Of a DNA stretch of 39,451 bases, positions 32,805-39,451 are shown piece after piece. The notes beneath the pieces were generated by a model. That model was not told where the DNA came from, ran no database searches, and worked only from the letters and a program-made list of their open reading frames with translations. The stretch is from Gemmatimonadota bacterium (GTDB lineage: Bacteria > Latescibacterota > UBA2968 > UBA8231): the NCBI GenBank assembly GCA_009840005.1, contig VXOR01000039.1, forward strand, positions 1-39,451. Reading direction: 5' to 3'. Numbering within the stretch: position 1 is the stretch's first letter; each line of letters starts with the position of its first letter. The position numbers and the translations under genes were made by a program.

Positions 32805-33686
32805 ATGAAGGGCATCATCCTCGCCGGCGGCCAAGGCACGCGCCTTTACCCCCTGACCGTATCGGTCTCCAAGCAAATTCTGCCGATTTTCGACAAGCCG
32901 ATGATCTACTACCCGCTCTCGGTGCTCATGCTGGCCGATATCCACGAGATTCTCATCATCTCTAGCCCAGAGCACACCGATCTCTACCGCCAGCTCTTCG
33001 GCGACGGCGAGCGGCTGGGGCTGAGCATTGAATATGCGGTCCAAGACCGGCCCGAGGGCGTGGCCCACGCCTTTGTCGTGGGGGCCGATTTCGCCGGTCG
33101 AGACCCCTGTGCCTTGATATTCGGCGACAACTTCCTCTACGGGCATGGCCTGACTGCGATCCTACACCGCGCCAGCCAACTACGAGAGGGGGGATTGGCC
33201 TTCGCTTACTACGTGAGCGATCCCACGAGCTACGGAGTCGTCGAATTCAACGCCGAGGGCAATGCCATCAGCATTGAAGAGAAGCCGCAAAACCCCAAGT
33301 CCAACTACGCGGTCATCGGCCTTTACTTTTACGACGGCGAGGTCGTCGATATCGTCCGCAGCCTCAAACCCTCGGCCCGCGGCGAACTAGAGATTACCGA
33401 CGTCAACAACGAGTACCTCCGACGTCAACAGCTCAAAGTCGAGGTATTGGGGCGGGGCTTTGCCTGGTTCGACACCGGCACGCACGAGAGCCTCCTAGAG
33501 GCCAGCAACTTCGTCCAAACCATCGAGCACCGGCAGGGGCTCAAAGTGGGCTGCGTCGAGGAAATAGCGTATCGCAAGGGCTACATTGGCGCGGAACAGC
33601 TTCTCCGCATCGCCAATTACTCCGACGACAATGCGTATTGCCTCTATCTGAAGCACCTCGTCGAACAGTCTGGGCCGACGTTTTGA
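32805..33686 (+). CDS. rfbA: Glucose-1-phosphate thymidylyltransferase
   Basis: The 293-residue protein is RfbA (RmlA), which makes dTDP-glucose from glucose-1-phosphate and dTTP, the first step to dTDP-rhamnose and other deoxysugars. The N-terminal nucleotide-binding loop MKGIILAGGQGTRLYPLT is close to E. coli RfbA, followed by KQILPIFDKPMIYYPLS, the metal Asp in ALIFGDNFLYG, SYGVVEF, the EEKPQNPKSN block, and WFDTGTHESL. The ATG at 32805 lies 10 bp after the previous stop. The rfbB, rfbC and rfbD partners are not in the window. Length matches the family (about 290). Confidence 0.95.
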   Translation: MKGIILAGGQGTRLYPLTVSVSKQILPIFDKPMIYYPLSVLMLADIHEILIISSPEHTDLYRQLFGDGERLGLSIEYAVQDRPEGVAHAFVVGADFAGRDPCALIFGDNFLYGHGLTAILHRASQLREGGLAFAYYVSDPTSYGVVEFNAEGNAISIEEKPQNPKSNYAVIGLYFYDGEVVDIVRSLKPSARGELEITDVNNEYLRRQQLKVEVLGRGFAWFDTGTHESLLEASNFVQTIEHRQGLKVGCVEEIAYRKGYIGAEQLLRIANYSDDNAYCLYLKHLVEQSGPTF

Positions 33687-33835
33687 TGCTGGGCCTACAA
33701 TCGGCCCCGGCCTATCGCGCTCTTTTGCGACTAGCCTATCTATGGGACGAGGTGAAAGCCAAGCGAGGAAGTTTGAACAATACGGCTACTGGCTGCCGGT
33801 TCGTCGCGGTTGTGGTTGCTGGCGTTGCGCTCTGA
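33686..33835 (+). CDS. Possible 49-residue protein overlapping the rfbA stop
   Basis: An ATG that overlaps the rfbA stop (TGATG) opens 49 codons: LGLQSAPAYRALLRLAYLWD and a hydrophobic end (FVAVVVAGVAL). Stop-start overlap is suggestive, but the sequence is unlike any family I know and may be a run-on. Confidence 0.25.
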   Translation: MLGLQSAPAYRALLRLAYLWDEVKAKRGSLNNTATGCRFVAVVVAGVAL

Positions 33836-33873
33836 CCTCCGTTCAAGCTCAGCTTAGTCCGGTAAGCTTCACC

Positions 33874-34506
33874 ATGAGAGCGCTACCTTTTAGCCTGATC
33901 GCCTGGGCTCTGGTCGCTTGTGGCCCTGATGTCCTGTCTCCTAACTGCCCAGAGCCCGAGCCTTGGCCGGATTGGTCCTGTGCATCGGCGAAGTTAGCGA
34001 GCGTTTGCGCTCGTCGTGAACCGACACCGGAGGCGGTGTGCCCGGAAATATTATTCCATCTTGTTTCTTGGGCGCTCAACGAGCCTCGTTTCTTTTTTCT
34101 TCCCGAGGAATTGATGGCCCCAGACTTCAAGTTTGTCGATGAGACGACCGGAATCAGCACACAAGACCAAGCGTACGAAAGGGCCTTAGCCGATAGCCTC
34201 CAGTGCTACTACCGTGGGGCAGAGTTCGACTTCCGCATTTCCTCCCGCACCCAACAAGGGGCCTGTCAAAAGGCGTGTGGAATGGTCTTCATACGCTTGT
34301 ACCACACGGCCAATGTGGGTCTCCTAATCAACGACCAAACCTGTATGACGACATGTCCACAAGCCGAGGATGGCTCATGGCGGCTGACCGAGTGGCGGAT
34401 TTTGCGGAGTGTGCCCCCGGCGCAAGCCGAGGAGGGCTTTGAAGGGGCTACTTGGGGCGAAGCCAGAAGAAGGAAGTGGGAGAAAAACTACTGCGATCCT
34501 TCCTAG
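33874..34506 (+). CDS. Cys-rich lipoprotein, possible NTF2-like fold
   Basis: The 210-residue protein begins with a lipoprotein signal (MRALPFSLIAWALVAC; lipobox LVAC, lipidated Cys16). The mature part has ten further Cys residues (25, 36, 45, 56, 111, 131, 135, 157, 161, 207), fitting several disulfides outside the cytoplasm. The stretch SWALNEPRFFFLPEELMAPDF followed by strands (FDFRISSR, MVFIRLY, RLTEWRIL) could be an NTF2-like alpha+beta fold, an inference only. The ATG has a weak ribosome site (GGTAAG). It lies downstream of rfbA and before the decarboxylase genes, with its own gap on both sides. Confidence 0.6.
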   Translation: MRALPFSLIAWALVACGPDVLSPNCPEPEPWPDWSCASAKLASVCARREPTPEAVCPEILFHLVSWALNEPRFFFLPEELMAPDFKFVDETTGISTQDQAYERALADSLQCYYRGAEFDFRISSRTQQGACQKACGMVFIRLYHTANVGLLINDQTCMTTCPQAEDGSWRLTEWRILRSVPPAQAEEGFEGATWGEARRRKWEKNYCDPS

Positions 34507-34591
34507 TCCGCCATGAAGTTACCCTCGAAAAAAACCGTGCCAAGGATTTGATTTTTAGAGGGTTATCTCAGTACCGACGTTCTAACGCCTT

Positions 34592-34619
34592 TTGACTTAT
34601 CGGCTCGCCGCCCTACCTT
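34592..34619 (+). promoter_or_regulatory. Possible promoter of the oad operon
   Basis: TTGACT (34592-34597), 16 bp, then TACCTT (34614-34619): a moderate sigma70 match, with the oadG ATG 33 bp further on. Confidence 0.3.
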
Positions 34620-34652
34620 AATGTATTTCATTTTCTACACAGCCACTTAGAC

Positions 34653-34904
34653 ATGAATCAACTCGCACTCGACAATCCACTAGCGCAGGGGCTCGACCTA
34701 GCCTTCGTGGGCATGAGCATCGTCTTCACCGCCCTAGTATTGGTCAGCATTTTTATCACTGTCTTGCCGAGAATCCTCGCCGCGATCCATCCCTATATTC
34801 CCCCAGCCCAACTCCACACGCAGAGTCATAGCAGAGAAACCGACGCACCCGCCATCGCCGCGGCCATCGGCTTCGCCCTGCACGCACGCCGCCAAAACGA
34901 CTAA
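34653..34904 (+). CDS. oadG: Oxaloacetate decarboxylase gamma subunit-like protein
   Basis: The 83-residue protein has one N-terminal membrane segment (DLAFVGMSIVFTALVLVSIF) of the OadG type, followed by a Pro/His-rich linker and a short Ala-rich helix (AIAAAIGFALHARR) typical of OadG C-termini. OadG holds the alpha and beta subunits of the Na+-pumping decarboxylase together. The beta gene begins 6 bp after its stop. Length is normal for the family. Confidence 0.85.
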   Translation: MNQLALDNPLAQGLDLAFVGMSIVFTALVLVSIFITVLPRILAAIHPYIPPAQLHTQSHSRETDAPAIAAAIGFALHARRQND

Positions 34905-34910
34905 TCGGCC

Positions 34911-36038
34911 ATGGATATTCTCCTCGAATTCCTCTCTACCACGGCCGTGGCCAACATGTCGGGCGGCAACCTGCTGATGATCGCTATCGGCGCGATCTTC
35001 ATCTCTCTGGCCATCCGCAAAGACTACGAGCCATTGCTGCTGCTGCCGATTGGCTTTGGCTGCATCGTGGGCAATCTCCCTTCTATCTCCAGCATGGCCA
35101 TCGGCGTGTACGACCAAGGCAGTGTGCTCTACTACATCTACTTTGGCGTCAGTCAAGGAATCTTCCCGCCGCTGATTTTTCTCGGCATCGGCGCGATGAC
35201 CGATTTCTCGATCATGCTCTCCAGCCCTCGGCTAGTGCTGCTAGGAGCAGCGGCGCAGACGGGCATATTCCTCACCTTGATCGGCGCGCTCTACCTAGGC
35301 TTCACTCCGGCCGAGTCCGGGGCCATCGGCATTATCGGCGGGGCCGACGGGCCAACGGCGATCTTTCTCGCGGCCAAGTTAGCTCCTCACCTGCTCGGGG
35401 CCATTGCCATTGCCGCGTATTCCTACATGGCCTTGGTACCAGTAATTCAGCCGCCGGTGATGAAACTTTTGACCACTCGTAAGGAGCGGCTGATTCGCAT
35501 GAAGCCCCCGCGCGAGGTCTCGCAGCGCGAAAAGATCATCTTTCCCATCGCCGCCTTCCTCATCTGCGCGCTCCTCGCCCCGGGCGCAATCGGCTTGCTC
35601 GGCATGCTATTCTTCGGCAATCTGCTCAAGGAAAGTGGCGTCACCGAGCGCTTGGCCCAGACCGCCCGCACTTCGATGGTCGATATCGTCACCATCCTCC
35701 TCGGGTTCTCGGTCGGCTGCTCGACCCAAGCCCAGACCTTTCTCACGCCGCAGTCGGTACTCATCTTCAGCCTCGGCGCTTTGTCCTTTGCCGTCGCCAC
35801 GGCCAGCGGCGTGCTCTTCGCCAAGTTTTTGAACCTCTTCACCAAAGACAAAATCAACCCCCTCGTCGGCGCTGCCGGGGTCTCGGCCGTGCCCGACTCG
35901 GCCCGCGTGGTGCAGATGATGGGCCAGCGCGAAGACCCCAATAACTACCTGCTGATGCACGCGATGGCCCCCAATGTCGCCGGGGTCATCGGCTCGGCAG
36001 TAGGTGCCGGCGTCTTGTGGTCGGTGTTGGTGGGATAG
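34911..36038 (+). CDS. oadB: Na+-pumping carboxylase beta subunit (OadB/GcdB/MmdB type)
   Basis: The 375-residue protein is the membrane subunit that decarboxylates carboxybiotin and exports Na+. It has about nine hydrophobic segments. The conserved motif GAIGIIGGADGPTAIF holds Asp146, which matches the essential Asp of Klebsiella OadB, and later GVSAVPDSARVVQ and NYLLMHAMAPNVAGVIGSAV are characteristic. It could equally serve as the beta subunit of methylmalonyl-CoA or glutaconyl-CoA decarboxylase, because these share the subunit. The alpha subunit that follows favours oxaloacetate or pyruvate chemistry. The three genes are closely spaced and on one strand. Confidence 0.92.
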   Translation: MDILLEFLSTTAVANMSGGNLLMIAIGAIFISLAIRKDYEPLLLLPIGFGCIVGNLPSISSMAIGVYDQGSVLYYIYFGVSQGIFPPLIFLGIGAMTDFSIMLSSPRLVLLGAAAQTGIFLTLIGALYLGFTPAESGAIGIIGGADGPTAIFLAAKLAPHLLGAIAIAAYSYMALVPVIQPPVMKLLTTRKERLIRMKPPREVSQREKIIFPIAAFLICALLAPGAIGLLGMLFFGNLLKESGVTERLAQTARTSMVDIVTILLGFSVGCSTQAQTFLTPQSVLIFSLGALSFAVATASGVLFAKFLNLFTKDKINPLVGAAGVSAVPDSARVVQMMGQREDPNNYLLMHAMAPNVAGVIGSAVGAGVLWSVLVG

Positions 36039-36055
36039 ACAACGAGGATGCGACT

Positions 36056-37867
36056 GTGAACAAGAAAAAAGTTCGCTTCATGTGTACCGCCTTCCGCGAC
36101 GGCTTCCAGTCGGTCTATGGCGCACGCGTTTTCACGTCCGATTTTCTGCCCGCCGTCGCCGCGGCCAAGGAAGCTGGCATCAACTACTTCGAGGCCGGCG
36201 GCGGGGCCTGTTTCCAATCCTTCTACTTCTACTGTGGCGAGGACGCCTTTGCCGCGATGGACGCCTTCCGCGCCACGGTCGGCCCGGACGCCGACTTGCA
36301 GACCTTGGCGCGAGGAGTCAACGTGGTCGGCCTCGAATCGCAGCCCAGCGACATCGTCAAGCTCCACGCCGAACTCTTCAAAAAGCACGGCATCACGACC
36401 ATCCGCAATTTCGACGCGCTAAACGACGTCGATAACCTCATCTACTCGGGGCAGTGCATTGTGGATGCCGGACTCAAACACCAAGTCTGCGTCACGCTGA
36501 TGGAACTGCCTCCGGGCTGCTCCGGTGCCCACGACGCGGCCTTCTACACCAAGACCTTGCGTCAGATACTAGACGCCGGCATTCCCTACGACGCGGTCTG
36601 TTTCAAGGATGCCTCGGGCACGGCCGTGCCTTCTAAGGTCTATGAGACGATCTCCGAGGCGCGCCTCATGCTGCCCGAAGACACCTTCATCCACTTCCAC
36701 ACGCACGAAACAGCCGGCATTGGCGTCAGTGCCAACATGGCCGCCCTCGACGCCGGGGCCGACGCCATTGACCTGTCTATGGCTCCCTGCTCCGGCGGCA
36801 CCTGCCAGCCCGACATTATCGTCATGTGGCACGCGCTGCGCGGCTCCGACTACGATCTCGACATCGACGTCGACAAAATCCGCGACGCCGAGGAAGTCTT
36901 CAAGGAGTGCATGGCCTCCTACTTCCTGCCGCCCGAAGCCGTGGCCGTGGAGCCGATGATTCCTTGGAGCCCCATGCCCGGCGGCGCGCTGACGGCCAAC
37001 ACCCAGATGCTGCGCGACAACGGCATCATGGACAAGTACCCGGATATGATCAAGGCCATGCGCGAAGTAGTAGAAAAGGGCGGATTCGGCACCTCGGTGA
37101 CGCCGGTCTCGCAATTTTACTTTCAGCAGGCTTTCAACAACGTCATGTTCGGCCCTTGGGAGCGAATCGCCGCGCCCTACGGCCAGATGGTCTTGGGCTA
37201 CTTCGGCAAGACGCCAGTCGCGCCCGATCCCTCAGTCGTCGAGATCGCCGCCCAACAGCTTGGGCTAGAGCCAACGACCCAAAAGCCGCTCGAACGCAAC
37301 GACGCCGATCCGAATAAAGGCGTCGAACCAGCCCGCAAACAACTGCGGGAAGCTGGCCTTGAAGAGACAGACGAAAACATTTTTATCGTCGCCGCCTGCC
37401 AAGACAAGGGCCTCGCCTTCCTCAAGGGAGAAGGTGAGATCGGCGTGCGCAAGGTCGAAAAAGAGAAAAAAGAAGCGGCCCCGAGCGACGGTCCCGCGCA
37501 CTATGCGATCACCGTCGATGGCCGTCGCTATGCCGTGGCCATTGACGGCGACACAGCCACGGTGGATGGCCGCCGCTTCCAAGTCAGCCTAGAACAATCG
37601 ACAGAATCGACAGACGTGGCGACTCCCTCCTCACCGGCACCCAAGGCGGACGGTGGCACGCCAGTGCAAGCCCAGATGCCTGGGAAAGTAATCCGCCACC
37701 TCGTCCAAGCCGGCGACCGCGTAGAGGCGGGCGACGGAATCATCGTGCTCGAAGCCATGAAGATGGAAATGCCGGTAACGGCTCCCGTCGAGGGCACGGT
37801 CACCGATATTTTGGTCCATGCCGGGGAGCAGGTGTCCGACGGACAGGTGCTGGCGCACATAAGCTAA
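36056..37867 (+). CDS. oadA: Oxaloacetate decarboxylase alpha / pyruvate carboxylase subunit B-type carboxyltransferase with biotinyl domain
   Basis: The 603-residue protein has a carboxyltransferase TIM barrel (residues 1-about 300; TAFRDGFQSVYGARVFTSDF, the FKDASGTA block and IHFHTHETAG with metal-ligand His), a PYC-type C-terminal barrel extension, a Glu/Lys-rich linker and a biotinyl domain ending with EAMKMEM (Lys569 carries biotin). No biotin-carboxylase domain is present, so it acts as carboxyltransferase for OadB. The GTG start at 36056 is chosen because it follows GAGG at 8 nt, and the longer frame overlaps oadB. The stop codon sits within a 43-bp direct repeat that also forms the end of birA. 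The reading frame is complete. Confidence 0.93.
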   Translation: MNKKKVRFMCTAFRDGFQSVYGARVFTSDFLPAVAAAKEAGINYFEAGGGACFQSFYFYCGEDAFAAMDAFRATVGPDADLQTLARGVNVVGLESQPSDIVKLHAELFKKHGITTIRNFDALNDVDNLIYSGQCIVDAGLKHQVCVTLMELPPGCSGAHDAAFYTKTLRQILDAGIPYDAVCFKDASGTAVPSKVYETISEARLMLPEDTFIHFHTHETAGIGVSANMAALDAGADAIDLSMAPCSGGTCQPDIIVMWHALRGSDYDLDIDVDKIRDAEEVFKECMASYFLPPEAVAVEPMIPWSPMPGGALTANTQMLRDNGIMDKYPDMIKAMREVVEKGGFGTSVTPVSQFYFQQAFNNVMFGPWERIAAPYGQMVLGYFGKTPVAPDPSVVEIAAQQLGLEPTTQKPLERNDADPNKGVEPARKQLREAGLEETDENIFIVAACQDKGLAFLKGEGEIGVRKVEKEKKEAAPSDGPAHYAITVDGRRYAVAIDGDTATVDGRRFQVSLEQSTESTDVATPSSPAPKADGGTPVQAQMPGKVIRHLVQAGDRVEAGDGIIVLEAMKMEMPVTAPVEGTVTDILVHAGEQVSDGQVLAHIS

Positions 37868-37905
37868 GCCACATCCCCGGTCCACACCTCGCGCCGCGTC
37901 CCATC
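37863..37905. repeat. 43-bp direct repeat, copy 1 (end of oadA, extra copy of birA 3' end)
   Basis: The 43 bp here are identical to 38675-38717, the 3' end of birA. On the minus strand they encode GTRREVWTGDVA and stop in the same register. The oadA stop codon lies inside it. A longer minus-strand frame above it, with GNRIAVTW and ITGVCLEQEFD, could be an older biotin-ligase C-terminus, but that is weak. Confidence 0.85.
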
Positions 37906-38161
37906 AAATTCTTGCTCTAAGCACACGCCAGTAATTCTTGGGTCCTGCCTTGGTTCCAATCGTCGGGATCGTGCCCAAGTAACGGCGATCCGGTTGCCGT
38001 GCCGTCGAGCGAAGGGGCGTGTTGCCGCGAAGAAACAGCGTTGTTGACCCAAGGTAACAGCCCAACGCCTCTTGCACCTATAGAACGGGCGGCTGCCCGG
38101 CATGGTCCATCTTTTGCTTGGAGAGGGCGAATGCGTACCTTTACCCAAGGAGAAATTGCTC

Positions 38162-38620
38162 ATGGCCGAACAGCCGTCCCATCCGGCTCCGCCTACGGAG
38201 TCCACGCTCGCCCTCAGCTTCCTGCGCGAGGATATCCAAGATGTGCGCCACGACGTGCGTCAGACCAACGAGCGCATGGACGCCCTGCGCACCGAGCTGA
38301 GCGGGCGCATTGATACCCTGCGCACCGAGACGAACGGGCGCATGGACGCCCTGCACACCGAGACGAACGAGCGTTTTGATCAGATGAACCATCAGATGAA
38401 CAGGCGTTTTGATCAGATGAACGATCAGACTAATGAGCGTTTCGATCTGATTAATGGGCGTTTCGATCTGATTAACGGGCGTTTCGATCTGACGAACGGA
38501 CGTATTGACGAGTTAGGCAAACAACTCGATTCGCGCTACGCGCGGCTGATGACCATGCTCATCGCCTGCACCGGCATCCTCGTCGCCTCCTTAGGGACGG
38601 CCGTGGCAGTGCTCAAGTAA
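38162..38620 (+). CDS. Coiled-coil protein with hendecad/heptad repeats and C-terminal membrane anchor
   Basis: The 152-residue protein has a short Pro-rich start, a long coiled coil and a C-terminal membrane segment (LMTMLIACTGILVASLGTAV). The coiled coil is regular: repeat starts at Arg38, 49, 60, 71, 82, 93, 100, 107, 114 and 125 give spacings of 11,11,11,11,11,7,7,7,11, each unit beginning R-[MIF]-D (the last RYA). The ATG follows AAGGAG at 10 nt; an upstream ATG at 38102 is possible. It is the only gene in the cassette between the two 43-bp repeats. Similar in layout to the two mini coiled-coil proteins of the window. Role unknown; it could be a membrane-bound scaffold. Confidence 0.72.
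   Translation: MAEQPSHPAPPTESTLALSFLREDIQDVRHDVRQTNERMDALRTELSGRIDTLRTETNGRMDALHTETNERFDQMNHQMNRRFDQMNDQTNERFDLINGRFDLINGRFDLTNGRIDELGKQLDSRYARLMTMLIACTGILVASLGTAVAVLK
38273..38533 (+). repeat. Tandem coding repeats (33-bp and 21-bp units)
   Basis: Within the coiled-coil gene, five 33-bp units and then three 21-bp units (for example GGGCGTTTCGATCTGATTAA, nearly repeated) encode the hendecads and heptads. Near-identity of the 21-bp units at DNA level shows recent tandem growth and allows length change by slippage. Confidence 0.7.
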
Positions 38621-38674
38621 AGCCCAGTTCCTGTTTACGGTGACGTGCGTGGCTCCCATGTCCGTTCCTTTTTG

Positions 38675-38717
38675 GCTAAGCCACATCCCCGGTCCACACC
38701 TCGCGCCGCGTCCCATC
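38675..38717. repeat. 43-bp direct repeat, copy 2 (native birA 3' end)
   Basis: Identical to 37863-37905. This copy encodes the C-terminus of the intact biotin ligase and is taken as the original. Confidence 0.85.
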
Positions 38718-39380
38718 GTCCTCGCGCAGCAGCAGTTGTCCGGCTGCGCCAAAGCCCAGCACCACACCCGCGTACTCGCCGACTGCGACGTACTGACCCA
38801 AGTTGGCGCAGTGCGACTCCCACGCCGCACTCAGCGCAGCAAAGCCGCCTTTTTCCCAACGCCCGATCCACACCTGCAAATGCGCCAGCAACTCGTCCAA
38901 CGTCCTTTCCACATCGCGCTTAACCCCCGTCTCAATCCGCAGCGAGGTAGCGGGCTGGCCGATGGACGCGGCCTCGTCGGCATCCATGTTGACGTTGAGG
39001 CCGATGCCGAGGACGACCCCTTTGCAGCGCTCGGCCAAAATGCCGCAGATCTTGCGGCCGCCCACTAGCACGTCGTTGGGCCACTTGGTCTGCGCCGCCA
39101 AACCATTTTCCTCCAAGTAGGCCACCACGCCCAAGGCAGCAGCCTGCGGCAGCGACAGGAACTGCAACGGCGACGCAGCGGTCTGCAATAGCGCGGAAAA
39201 GGTCAGGTTGCGACCGGGCCGAGCGAGCCACTGCCGCTCGTAGCGGCCCCGGCCAGCGGTCTGGGAACGAGCGGCGAGCACGAAGCCGTCGGGCAGGTCC
39301 CGGCCCTCGTGCAACCACGCAACCAAGGTCGTATTGGTCGAGGGCAACTCGTCGTGCCACTGGGGTTTTTGAAATCGCAT
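38676..39380 (-). CDS. birA: Biotin-protein ligase (biotin-[acetyl-CoA-carboxylase] ligase)
   Basis: The 234-residue ligase makes biotinyl-AMP and attaches biotin to carrier lysines such as Lys569 of OadA. The ligase motifs are STNTTL, ARSQTAGRGRYERQW (biotinyl-AMP loop), TKWPNDVLVGGRKICGIL and GIGLNVN; the C-terminal SH3-like domain ends GTRREVWTGDVA. No N-terminal DNA-binding domain is present, so it is the single-function type and not a biotin repressor. I chose the ATG at 39380 (RFQKPQ), which fits the family start; an ATG ten codons upstream is possible. The gene converges on oadA, and without the inserted cassette the two stop codons would overlap. Confidence 0.92.
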   Translation of the reverse strand: MRFQKPQWHDELPSTNTTLVAWLHEGRDLPDGFVLAARSQTAGRGRYERQWLARPGRNLTFSALLQTAASPLQFLSLPQAAALGVVAYLEENGLAAQTKWPNDVLVGGRKICGILAERCKGVVLGIGLNVNMDADEAASIGQPATSLRIETGVKRDVERTLDELLAHLQVWIGRWEKGGFAALSAAWESHCANLGQYVAVGEYAGVVLGFGAAGQLLLREDDGTRREVWTGDVA

Positions 39381-39413
39381 TGTTTTAAATATATATTTGA
39401 TGTTACGCATCGT

Positions 39414-39439
39414 CCTGCCAGTATGCTAGCATTGGCAGG
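39414..39439. promoter_or_regulatory. Inverted repeat upstream of birA
   Basis: CCTGCCA and TGGCAGG form a 7-bp dyad with a 12-bp spacer that itself holds the palindrome ATGCTAGCAT (one base off centre). An AT-rich run (ATATATATTT) lies between it and birA. It may be an operator, or a hairpin belonging to a gene beyond the window. Confidence 0.35.
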
Positions 39440-39451
39440 TATAGAGATGCT

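Noticed and set aside
33691..33707. GGGCC...GGCCC hairpin after rfbA as a terminator
   Set aside because: No T-run follows and the stem is only 5 bp.
36569..37114. 181-codon minus-strand frame inside oadA
   Set aside because: The carboxyltransferase reading is conserved over the whole span; the antisense frame lacks any family signal.
37864..38205. 113-codon minus-strand frame ending with the duplicated birA tail
   Set aside because: Only the last 12 codons are certainly biotin-ligase sequence; upstream resemblance to a biotin-ligase C-terminus is too weak to call a gene.
38273..38533. Possible CRISPR-like array
   Set aside because: The regular repeats are in frame in a coiled-coil gene and have no unique spacers.

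Overview
The window is a 39.5-kb piece of a GC-rich bacterial chromosome with about 35 protein genes and no rRNA, tRNA or CRISPR array that I could find. The mixture of three phytanoyl-CoA-dioxygenase-like (PhyH) proteins, a nucleoside hydrolase, mannonate-dehydratase-like and enolase-superfamily sugar-acid enzymes, a PIG-L deacetylase, PHP phosphoesterases, a transketolase-like protein and a biotin-dependent Na+-pump decarboxylase resembles uncultured Poribacteria, Latescibacterota or Entotheonella-type genomes. That placement is inference from gene content; the sequence holds no phylogenetic marker that settles it.

Layout. 1-1.55 kb: an AT-richer minus-strand pair, a 54-residue membrane protein coupled to a 423-residue unknown protein with a possible PD-(D/E)XK-like motif and a glycine-rich membrane segment. 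1.6-4.2 kb: PhyH and nucleoside hydrolase genes diverge from each other; then a Phd/UPF0175-type antitoxin gene remains intact under a twin-TGTACA operator while its PIN-type toxin has been cut to a stub. 4.2-11.3 kb: DNA topoisomerase III, 3-methyladenine glycosylase (Tag), a UxuA-like enzyme, a protein-kinase-like gene ending inside a 156-bp MITE-like element, and comM. 11.4-17.4 kb: a small coiled-coil membrane protein, PIG-L deacetylase, a second PhyH, a TIM-barrel hydrolase-like protein and a PlsB-type acyltransferase. 17.4-24.2 kb: an AT-richer accessory stretch with a Clp-fold (SDH-type) protease coupled to a 67-residue protein and an Xre-ImmA/DUF4411 toxin-antitoxin-like pair, on either side of a 1084-residue endonuclease Q-UvrD helicase fusion. 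24.2-30.5 kb: a minus-strand block (EamA transporter, lipoprotein cyclophilin, mini coiled-coil protein, transketolase-like enzyme, D-2-hydroxyacid dehydrogenase, PHP phosphoesterase). 30.6-34.5 kb: a second MITE copy, an enolase-superfamily enzyme, a PhyH with HxG in place of HxD, RfbA and a Cys-rich lipoprotein. 34.6-39.4 kb: oadG-oadB-oadA and a convergent biotin ligase gene (birA), separated by an inserted cassette flanked by a perfect 43-bp direct repeat.

How the genes fit together. OadA carries the biotinyl lysine, OadB is the membrane carboxyl-lyase/Na+ pump, OadG the small anchor, and BirA would attach the biotin. The UxuA-like, enolase-superfamily, 2-hydroxyacid dehydrogenase and transketolase-like genes point to use of sugar acids. 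Repair is represented by Tag, topoisomerase III and the EndoQ-helicase fusion, whose last five residues (QLSLF) are a textbook beta-clamp-binding peptide. Small mobile or repeated sequences (two MITE copies, a 21-bp element upstream of two genes, a REP-like hairpin pair, the 43-bp repeat) mark recent rearrangement.
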